Source: Flavobacterium psychrophilum | GTDB lineage: Bacteria > Bacteroidota > Bacteroidia > Flavobacteriales > Flavobacteriaceae | Reading direction: 5' to 3' | NCBI GenBank assembly: GCA_020720185.1 | Contig: DYPB01000001.1 | Location: 52,490 to 66,561 of the forward strand | Length of the DNA: 14,072 nt | Part shown: positions 8,008 to 14,072 of the stretch, one piece after another | Layout: each line of letters begins with the position of its first letter | Position numbering within the stretch: the stretch's first letter is position 1 | Notes under the pieces: model-generated | Told to the model about the DNA's origin: nothing | The model's database searches: none | Seen by the model: only the letters and a program-made list of their open reading frames with translations | Position numbers and translations under genes: made by a program

Positions 8008-10368
8008 ATGAAGTCTAAATTTTATCTATCAATAGTTTGTTTACTTTGCGTAAATTTCTTTTTTGCACAAACCATAAAAGTGCAACCGTATTTGCAAGAT
8101 GCAACTCCAAATTCTATATTCGTTTCTTGGGAAACCAGTTCTGGAACCGACAGTACAGTAGAATATGGTACAACAACAGCACTTGGAAGCACTGCAACAG
8201 GTTCTGTCATTACTGCCACCGATGGCGTTTCAAAAGTACACGAAGTATTTTTAAATAATCTTTTACCTTCAACCAAATATTATTATAAAGTTATTACGGG
8301 AACAGTAATTTCGACCATTAACAACTTCAAAACACCACACACAGCATCACAAGACGGCGTTATTAGAATTCTAGCCATGAGCGATATGCAAGTTGATGAT
8401 GCCAATCCAAATAAATTTTCTGAAATAGTAAACGCTGGAGTTATCAGTTATTTATCATCGCAATACGGCGGAGATGTATCTGATAATCTGAGTATGATAC
8501 TTATTCCAGGTGATTTAGTGGCTTCTGGCACAACTTATTCGCAATGGCAAAACAATTTTTTTACACCAGCCCAAAATATTTTCAAAAGTGTGCCTGTTTA
8601 TCCAGTTTTAGGAAATCACGAAATTAACTCTCCAAATTATTTTAATTATTTTCATTTGCCAAACAACGGAGCGGCTGGTTATGCAGAACATTCGTGGTAC
8701 AAAGATATTTCTAATGTGCGAATTATTGGTATTGACAGCAATTCGCCTTATACAAATCAAGCCCAATTAGATTGGTTTGATGCTACTTTGGCAAGTGCCG
8801 CTTTAAATCCAGATATTGATTTTGTAATTGCACAATTTCATCATCCGCACAAATCAGAACTTTGGACACCAGGCGAATTAAGCTATTCTGGGCAAATTGT
8901 TCAAAAATTAGAAGCGTTTAGCAAAGCCAATAACAAACCAAGTATGCATCTTTTTGGACATACTCACGGATATTCTCGTGGTCAATCTAGAGATTGCAAA
9001 CACATTTGGCTTGATGTTGCTTCATCAGGCGGAAATATTGACTATTGGGGCGAATATTCAAACCAAGATTACGACGAATTTACGGTTACACACGACGACT
9101 ATGGGTTTGTTTTAATTGAAATTACATCAGACAATAATCCAAAAATTGAAATGAAAAGAATCAGTCGTGGTGATGAAAATACGACCAGAAACAATGAATT
9201 GACAGATTCGTTCACCTTATATAAAAATTCGAGTTCAATAAACTTGCCTACAATCACATCGCCAATAAACGAAACTTTGAACCCTGCTTGTGTTATTTTG
9301 AATGCCGAAACTTTTTCTGCTCCAAACACAGCAGCATTGCACGGTCAAAGTCATTGGCAAATTTCAGCATCTACTGATTTTACTACACCTGCGGTTCAAA
9401 GCTGGAAAAACTACGAAAATTGGTATTTTGACATCAATACACAAGCAGGAGATGATTTGACGGACGAAAAGATAAACGGACTAAACAGCAATTCAAACTA
9501 TTGGTGGAGAGTGCGCTATCGTGATAGAGAATTCAATTGGAGCGACTGGACAGCACCAACCGCTTTTTCAACAGGAGCATCGACCGTTTCTGCCAATTTG
9601 ATTTCAAATCCAGGTGCCGAAAACGGTATGACCAATTGGACAATAGCAGAAGGAACCGTTGAAGCTTTAACAAACGGACAATGCGGCGGAATTGCTCCGT
9701 TTTCTGGAGCAAAATATTTTGCAGTTGGTGGAATTTGCAACGGAACCGAAACTGCGGTTGGACGATGTGTTCAAAATATTGATGTATCAAGTTATGCGAC
9801 CAATATTGACACAGGAAATTTGCAAGCTAATTTTGGTGCCGCTATGCGAGATTGGGAAAGTTTGGATATTCCACAAATAAAAATATATTTCAAAAACAGC
9901 AGTGGAACAACAATTTCTGCAAGCAACACAATTTCTACAAATAGTTCGAGTTGGGTTTCTTTAAACAATTGGGTAACCATTCCAGCATTGACCAGAACCG
10001 TAACTTTTGAGTTAAAAGGAGTGCGAAATAACGGAACCGATAATGATAGTTATATTGACGATGTTTTTTTTGTAGTTGGCACACAACCAATAGATTGCAA
10101 CACACTAGCTACCGTAAAATACATAAAAAAAGATTTTAAATTATACCCAAATCCGTTTTCAAACAAACTCATAATCGAATTTCCATACAACCTAAATCCA
10201 AAAACAAAAATGGAAATTACAGACAGTCTATGCAAAAAAACAGCATTAAAAAACATCACAATCGAAGAAAATAAAATTCAGATTGAAAAAGGGAACCTTG
10301 CAACAGGCATCTATTTATTCAATATAATTGAAAACGAAATCGAAACAGGAAAATTTATAATAGAATAA
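8008..10368 (+). CDS. T9SS-secreted purple-acid-phosphatase-like metallophosphoesterase with accessory beta domains
   Basis: A 786-residue secreted protein. A signal peptide (1-21) is followed by an N-terminal fibronectin-III-like domain as in purple acid phosphatases (about 24-108, 'NSIFVSWET'), a calcineurin-like metallophosphoesterase domain (about 118-400), a second Fn3-like domain (about 412-523, 'YWWRVRYRD'), a jelly-roll-like domain starting 'LISNPGAENGMTNW' (about 531-691), and a type A T9SS sorting domain ('LYPNPFSNKL', about 712 to the end). Metal motifs seen are Asp126 ('MSDMQ'), Asp169 ('PGDLVA'), Asn203-His204-Glu205 ('GNHE'), His278/His279 ('FHHP') and His318/His320 ('GHTH'). 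Motif 1 has Gln where DxH enzymes have His, and motif 2 has Ala where purple acid phosphatases have the iron-binding Tyr. A second ATG at 8001 is out of frame and stops at once. Extracellular phosphate-ester hydrolysis is likely; a glycan-linked phosphate as substrate is speculation from context. Confidence 0.88.
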   Translation: MKSKFYLSIVCLLCVNFFFAQTIKVQPYLQDATPNSIFVSWETSSGTDSTVEYGTTTALGSTATGSVITATDGVSKVHEVFLNNLLPSTKYYYKVITGTVISTINNFKTPHTASQDGVIRILAMSDMQVDDANPNKFSEIVNAGVISYLSSQYGGDVSDNLSMILIPGDLVASGTTYSQWQNNFFTPAQNIFKSVPVYPVLGNHEINSPNYFNYFHLPNNGAAGYAEHSWYKDISNVRIIGIDSNSPYTNQAQLDWFDATLASAALNPDIDFVIAQFHHPHKSELWTPGELSYSGQIVQKLEAFSKANNKPSMHLFGHTHGYSRGQSRDCKHIWLDVASSGGNIDYWGEYSNQDYDEFTVTHDDYGFVLIEITSDNNPKIEMKRISRGDENTTRNNELTDSFTLYKNSSSINLPTITSPINETLNPACVILNAETFSAPNTAALHGQSHWQISASTDFTTPAVQSWKNYENWYFDINTQAGDDLTDEKINGLNSNSNYWWRVRYRDREFNWSDWTAPTAFSTGASTVSANLISNPGAENGMTNWTIAEGTVEALTNGQCGGIAPFSGAKYFAVGGICNGTETAVGRCVQNIDVSSYATNIDTGNLQANFGAAMRDWESLDIPQIKIYFKNSSGTTISASNTISTNSSSWVSLNNWVTIPALTRTVTFELKGVRNNGTDNDSYIDDVFFVVGTQPIDCNTLATVKYIKKDFKLYPNPFSNKLIIEFPYNLNPKTKMEITDSLCKKTALKNITIEENKIQIEKGNLATGIYLFNIIENEIETGKFIIE

Positions 10369-10387
10369 TTTAATCAAGCTAATTTTT

Positions 10388-12277
10388 ATGAGCCACTTCC
10401 TGCTATCCATTTCAAGAAATTGTGCAAAAAGGTTTTTTTCTAATGACAAAAAAAGAGCTTCTATGGTCGCTTTTTTTTGTCAAGAAAAAATACCTTTTTC
10501 ACACAATTTGCTTTACATTGCTATCAGGGCTAGTCTGGTAATTTCGATATTATTTTCGTTTCAAAACACATTTTCGCAACAAAAAACCTATTGCAACCCA
10601 ATCAATATTGATTACGGATATACACCTTTTAAAATATTCTCGCAACAAGGCAAACATCGGGCAACAGCCGACCCCGTTATTGTTAATTTTCAAAAAAAAT
10701 TCTTCCTGTTTTCAACCAATCAAGAAGGATATTGGTGGAGTGAGAATATGCTCAATTGGAAATTTGTCTATCGAAAATTCTTGCTCGACAAAAAATACAC
10801 ACACGATTTGAACGCACCAGGTGTTTTTGCAATGAAAGACACACTATATGTTTACGGCTCAACACACGAAAAAGATTTTCCAATCTGGAAAAGCACAAAT
10901 CCAACACAAGACGATTGGAAAATTGCAACCGATACACTAAAAGTAGGAGCATGGGACCCAGCTTTTTTGTATGACGAACAAAAAAATAAACTCTTTCTTT
11001 ATTGGGGTTCAAGTAACGAATTTCCATTAATGGGAACCGAATTAAACACCAAAACCTTGCAATCTGACGGATTTGTAAAACCATTAATTTCCCTTCATTC
11101 GCAAGACCATGGTTGGGAACGATTTGGCGAAAATAACGACAATACTTTTTTGCAACCTTTCATAGAAGGGGCGTGGGTAACCAAATATAAAAACAAATAT
11201 TATTTTCAGTATGGAGCACCAGCCACCGAGTTTTCGGGTTATGCTGACGGCGTTTATGTAAGTGAAAAACCTTTGGAAGGTTTCAGTTATCAAAAACACA
11301 ATCCATTTGCCTATAAACCTGGCGGTTTTGCTCGAGGTGCGGGGCACGGAGCAACCTATCAAGATAATTATGGAAATTGGTGGCACACATCAACCATTAT
11401 TTTAGGTCAAAAAAATAATTTTGAACGCCGTATTGGCATTTGGCCTGCAGGTTTTGACAAAGACGATGTGATGTTTTGCAACACTGCTTACGGTGATTAT
11501 CCAACATTTTTGCCTGAATTTTCAAAAGAAAAAGATTTTATACAAGGTTTGTTTTCGGGTTGGATGTTGCTCAATTATAATAAACCCGTTCAAGTATCAT
11601 CAACATTAGGCGGAAATCAAGCCAATTTTGCTGTCGATGAAGATATGCGAACCTATTGGAGTGCCAAAACTGCGGGAAAAGACGAATGGTTTCAAACTGA
11701 TTTGGGAGAAATTTCAACAATAAATGCCATTCAAATAAACTATGCCGATCAAGATGTAGAATTTATGGGAAAATCTATTAACAAATTCCATCAATATCGA
11801 ATTTTAGCATCAAATGACGGTAAAAAATGGACGGTTTTGATTGATAAAAGTCAAAATAAAACCGATGTTCCACACGATTATATCGAGTTTGAAAAACCAA
11901 CAAAAGCTCGTTTTTTGAAATTAGAAAACATCAAAATGCCAACAGGAAAATTTGCTTTAAGTGGCTTTAGAATTTTTGGAAAAGGGAATGGAGAAAAACC
12001 AAAATTGGTCGAAAATTTTATTGCATTACGCTCAGAACCTGGAAAATCTGGCGAAAGAAGAAGTGCTTGGTTGCGTTGGCAACAAAATCCTGATGCTGAT
12101 GGTTATGTTATTTATTTTGGCAAATCTGCCGACAAATTATATGGAAACATTATGGTTTATGGCAAAAACGACTATTTTTTTACTGCTATGGATAGGGCAG
12201 ATGCCTATTATTTTCAGATAGAAGCCTTCAATAATAATGGTATCAGCAACCGAACTGAAACTATAAAATGTGAATAG
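10388..12277 (+). CDS. GH43 glycosidase with C-terminal F5/8C (discoidin) domain; start codon uncertain
   Basis: A secreted five-bladed beta-propeller glycosidase, 629 residues from the longest start. The GH43 triad is visible in that numbering: base Asp95 ('TADPVIV'), pKa-modulating Asp190 ('AWDPAFL') and acid Glu260 ('IEGAWV'). An F5/8 type C / CBM32-like domain follows (about 398-535, 'YWSAKTAGKDEWFQTDLG'), then an Fn3-like C-terminal domain (about 536-629). GH43 members are mostly beta-xylosidases, alpha-L-arabinofuranosidases or exo-galactanases, so removal of pentose or galactose units is likely. No T9SS domain is present. The first 50 or so codons run through an inverted-repeat element, and the signal-peptide core ('LVISILFSFQNTFSQ') lies just after it. 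The real start could be the ATG at 10388, the ATG at 10463 in the hairpin loop, or the TTG at 10508, which would give a compact signal peptide. The gene begins 19 nt after the phosphoesterase stop at the earliest start. Confidence 0.87.
   Translation: MSHFLLSISRNCAKRFFSNDKKRASMVAFFCQEKIPFSHNLLYIAIRASLVISILFSFQNTFSQQKTYCNPINIDYGYTPFKIFSQQGKHRATADPVIVNFQKKFFLFSTNQEGYWWSENMLNWKFVYRKFLLDKKYTHDLNAPGVFAMKDTLYVYGSTHEKDFPIWKSTNPTQDDWKIATDTLKVGAWDPAFLYDEQKNKLFLYWGSSNEFPLMGTELNTKTLQSDGFVKPLISLHSQDHGWERFGENNDNTFLQPFIEGAWVTKYKNKYYFQYGAPATEFSGYADGVYVSEKPLEGFSYQKHNPFAYKPGGFARGAGHGATYQDNYGNWWHTSTIILGQKNNFERRIGIWPAGFDKDDVMFCNTAYGDYPTFLPEFSKEKDFIQGLFSGWMLLNYNKPVQVSSTLGGNQANFAVDEDMRTYWSAKTAGKDEWFQTDLGEISTINAIQINYADQDVEFMGKSINKFHQYRILASNDGKKWTVLIDKSQNKTDVPHDYIEFEKPTKARFLKLENIKMPTGKFALSGFRIFGKGNGEKPKLVENFIALRSEPGKSGERRSAWLRWQQNPDADGYVIYFGKSADKLYGNIMVYGKNDYFFTAMDRADAYYFQIEAFNNNGISNRTETIKCE
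10391..10532. repeat. Long imperfect inverted repeat, probably an interspersed flavobacterial repeat element
   Basis: The two arms run inward from about 10398 and 10529 and are largely complementary over about 55-60 nt each. The inner parts match best: AAATTGTG..AAAAAGG..TGACAAAAAAAG against the reverse complement of the segment 10470-10508. The loop is about 10456-10469. The outer ends (CACTTCCTGCTATCC on the left, the complement of ATTGCTATCAGGGCTA on the right) resemble conserved termini that I recall from repeats scattered through Flavobacterium genomes; this is memory, not a search. It occupies the phosphoesterase-GH43 junction and overlaps the 5' end of the GH43 frame. Confidence 0.7.
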
Positions 12278-12325
12278 CATTAAAAACATTACATTCATTT
12301 TGTTAATAACTTATTTGCTATTTAT

Positions 12326-12357
12326 TTTGACTATCAATTTGTTTTAATGTATTTTTA
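12326..12357 (+). promoter_or_regulatory. Possible Bacteroidota-type promoter for the sugar transporter
   Basis: TTTG at 12326-12329 is followed after 20 nt by TATTTTTA (12350-12357), close to the TTTG / TAnnTTTG pattern of Bacteroidota promoters. The last base of the -7 box does not match. In DNA this AT-rich such matches arise by chance, so this is a weak call. Confidence 0.25.
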
Positions 12358-12371
12358 TCGAATATTTATTA

Positions 12372-12398
12372 ATAAAATTATCAAATAAATAATTTTAT
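12372..12398. promoter_or_regulatory. Perfect 10-bp inverted repeat upstream of the transporter gene, possible operator
   Basis: ATAAAATTAT (12372-12381) and ATAATTTTAT (12389-12398) are exact reverse complements separated by 7 nt. The repeat lies just downstream of the possible promoter and 57 nt before the transporter start. It contains few G or C bases, so it may be a regulator-binding palindrome or chance in AT-rich sequence. Confidence 0.25.
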
Positions 12399-12455
12399 AG
12401 TATGAATAATTACAAATTTTATAAAAAACAACCATTTAACTAACACAAAAAAAAT

Positions 12456-13892
12456 ATGAATTCAGAACAAAACAAAACCAACTGGGCACAATTTATTCCG
12501 TTAGTAACCGTCTTCTTTTTCTGGGGATTTGTTGCAGCAAGTAATGATATTTTGATTCCCGTTTTCAAAAAAGCATTCGATTTAACACAAGGACAAAGCC
12601 AATTAGTTTCTATTGCTTTTTATGTTGCATATACAGTTGGATCAATAATTTTATTAGCAATTTCATATCTAATGAAAGGCGATTTGATTAATAAAATAGG
12701 TTACAAAAATTCATTAGCATTAGGATTATTTATTTCTGCATTAGGTACATTACTGTTTTATCCTGCTGCAAATTTAAACTCATTTCCTTTAATGTTATCT
12801 GGATTATTTATTGTTGCATTAGGATTTTCATTGCAACAAACGGTTGCAAACCCATTAGCAATTGCACTTGGACCAATAACCACCGGCTCTCAACGATTAA
12901 CATTGGCTGGCGGAATTAATAATTTAGGTACAACTATTGGTCCATTAATTGTAAGTTTTGCAATTTTTGGTGCAGCCTCAGCGGGTAATACCGAAATGAG
13001 TATTGAAAGTGTCAAAGTTCCTTATTTAATTTTAGGAGCTGCGTTTTTGATTGTTGCCGTTTTATTAAAAATGTCATCCTTGCCCGATAAACCTCAATCG
13101 GTTGTCGAGTCTGAAGAAGTTTCAAACTCTTCCTTTTTTGCAGCTTTAAAATTCCCACAATTGGTTTTGGGAATGATTGCCATTTTTGTTTATGTTGGTG
13201 TGGAAGTTTCTACTGCTAGTAATTTGCCTGCCTATATGGAATCGGAATTGGGTTTTGCTATTGGTGATATTGCTCCTTATATTTCTCTTTATTGGGCTAG
13301 TTTAATGATTGGTCGTTGGACAGGTGCTGTTGAAGCGTTTACCGATGATATGAGTTTGCAGAAAATATTGCGTTTCGTTGCACCTTATTTAGCTTTTGGT
13401 GTTTTTCTTGGTGTAAATAAGTTTATGGAACATGATTTGACGCCTTTTTATGTTTATGCTTTTATAATATTAGTACTTATTGTTGCTGATATTGCAAGTA
13501 AAGGTAATCCTGCTCGAATGTTATTGATTTTTTCAACTCTCGGAATTTTTGCATTATTAACAGGAATGTTTACAACTGGAAATATTAGTGTTTATGCCTT
13601 AACAAGCGTAGGTTTATTTTGCAGTACACTTTGGCCTTGTATTTTTACTTTGGCAGTTTCTGGACTCGGCAAACACACTTCTCAAGGTTCAAGTTTCTTG
13701 ATTATGATGATTATGGGTGGTGGAATTGTAAGTTGGTTGCAAGGAACAGTTGCAGATTCTATCGGAATTCAAATGAGCTATATTGTTGGGGTTTTGTGTT
13801 TTGCTTATCTGGCTTTTTATGGTTGGAAAGTGAGTGGAATATTACAAAAACAAGGTATCAATTTTGACAAAAAATTAGGCGGAAGTCATTAA
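12456..13892 (+). CDS. FHS-family MFS sugar/H+ symporter (FucP/GluP-like)
   Basis: An inner-membrane sugar transporter of 478 residues, slightly longer than the roughly 410-440 typical of FucP and GluP. It contains about twelve hydrophobic segments spread over the whole length. Family signatures include the N-terminal 'FFFWGFVAASNDILIPVFK', the loop 'GYKNSLALGLF', 'LQQTVANPLA', 'RLTLAGGINNLGTTIGPL', and the C-terminal-half 'WASLMIGRWTGA' and 'STLWPCIFTLAVSGLGKHTSQGSSFLIMMI'. The family imports fucose, glucose, galactose or related hexoses with protons. In this setting it would take up the monosaccharide released in the periplasm by the GH3 enzyme, most likely glucose or galactose; the exact sugar cannot be read from the sequence. 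The ATG is preceded by an A-rich stretch rather than a Shine-Dalgarno sequence, as is usual in this group. The gene has its own terminator and a long upstream spacer, so it may be a separate transcription unit. Confidence 0.92.
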   Translation: MNSEQNKTNWAQFIPLVTVFFFWGFVAASNDILIPVFKKAFDLTQGQSQLVSIAFYVAYTVGSIILLAISYLMKGDLINKIGYKNSLALGLFISALGTLLFYPAANLNSFPLMLSGLFIVALGFSLQQTVANPLAIALGPITTGSQRLTLAGGINNLGTTIGPLIVSFAIFGAASAGNTEMSIESVKVPYLILGAAFLIVAVLLKMSSLPDKPQSVVESEEVSNSSFFAALKFPQLVLGMIAIFVYVGVEVSTASNLPAYMESELGFAIGDIAPYISLYWASLMIGRWTGAVEAFTDDMSLQKILRFVAPYLAFGVFLGVNKFMEHDLTPFYVYAFIILVLIVADIASKGNPARMLLIFSTLGIFALLTGMFTTGNISVYALTSVGLFCSTLWPCIFTLAVSGLGKHTSQGSSFLIMMIMGGGIVSWLQGTVADSIGIQMSYIVGVLCFAYLAFYGWKVSGILQKQGINFDKKLGGSH

Positions 13893-13915
13893 AAATTCTT
13901 ATAATTATTAATAAC

Positions 13916-13954
13916 AAAAAAGAGGCTGTCCGAAAAGACAATCTCTTTTTTTTT
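13916..13954 (+). terminator. Intrinsic terminator after the sugar transporter gene
   Basis: GAGGCTGTC (13922-13930) pairs with GACAATCTC (13937-13945) around the loop CGAAAA, with one G-T wobble and one mismatch. The stem is extended by flanking A and T runs, and T continues to 13954. It lies 23 nt after the transporter stop. The 'GAGGCTGTCC' arm also resembles some insertion-sequence ends, but the hairpin and T run fit a terminator better. Confidence 0.82.
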
Positions 13955-14072
13955 GCGTATAATTGTATAAAAACGATTAGAAACCAAGCAATTCCTTCTC
14001 CGACAGAAACAAACCGTCCTTTAACCCAAATTACGCATTAGAAATCTATTCCAAACTCAAACTACTTCAAAA

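Larger units (their letters stand above)
12278..12455. other. Intergenic spacer between GH43 and the sugar transporter
   Basis: The 178-nt spacer is very AT-rich and contains no gene. There is no convincing intrinsic terminator after the GH43 gene, so read-through into the transporter gene is possible. The spacer holds a possible Bacteroidota-type promoter and a perfect 10-bp inverted repeat, both listed separately. Confidence 0.6.

Noticed and set aside
8037..8258. Open frame of 73 codons on the + strand overlapping the phosphoesterase gene
   Set aside because: It lies inside the signal peptide and Fn3 coding sequence of a clear gene, and its composition resembles an out-of-frame reading.
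10391..10532. tRNA or CRISPR repeat at the hairpin
   Set aside because: There is one long palindrome with poly-A/T arms, no cloverleaf, and no regularly spaced repeats or spacers.
10752..11084. Open frame of 110 codons on the minus strand inside the GH43 gene
   Set aside because: It lies wholly opposite a well-supported GH43 coding region and shows no recognisable motif or separate signals, so it is a shadow frame.
13922..13945. Terminal inverted repeat of an insertion sequence
   Set aside because: The sequence resembles some IS ends, but the paired arm, short loop and T run directly after the transporter stop are explained by a terminator. No transposase is visible.

Overview
The window comes from a low-GC Bacteroidota genome, very probably a Flavobacterium-like member of the Flavobacteriaceae. 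The base composition is AT-rich and start codons lack a clear Shine-Dalgarno sequence. Three of the secreted proteins end in a type A sorting domain of the type IX secretion system (T9SS), with the typical 'YPNP' entry motif. The order of secreted glycan-active genes resembles part of a polysaccharide utilization locus (PUL). No SusC/SusD pair, regulator, tRNA, rRNA or CRISPR array is visible. All seven genes lie on the + strand.

Region 1 (1-7943) is a tight operon. It holds a secreted serine esterase whose start codon lies one base outside the window, a GH3 beta-glucosidase overlapping it by 11 nt, a 975-residue T9SS-secreted SGNH-fold esterase with accessory modules, and a 646-residue T9SS-secreted protein built only of putative binding modules. 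A clear intrinsic terminator closes it at 7911-7943. The last two proteins share two module families. Module A occurs twice in the SGNH protein and once in its neighbour. Module C occurs once in the SGNH protein and twice in its neighbour. These are the most interesting candidates for undescribed carbohydrate-binding modules.

Region 2 (8008-12277) holds a T9SS-secreted purple-acid-phosphatase-like metallophosphoesterase with several extra beta domains and an atypical metal site, followed by a GH43 glycosidase with a discoidin (F5/8C) domain. The two are separated by a long imperfect inverted repeat (about 10391-10532) that looks like an interspersed flavobacterial repeat. This repeat runs into the 5' end of the GH43 frame, so the true start and signal peptide of that gene are uncertain.

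Region 3 (12278-13954) holds an FHS-family (FucP/GluP-like) sugar transporter with its own upstream spacer and an intrinsic terminator. The last 118 bases contain no gene that can be called.

Taken together the genes suggest extracellular binding and de-esterification of a decorated glycan, oligosaccharide trimming by GH3 and GH43 enzymes, and monosaccharide import. A beta-glucan or a hemicellulose with pentose side chains and ester groups would fit, but the substrate cannot be fixed from this window.
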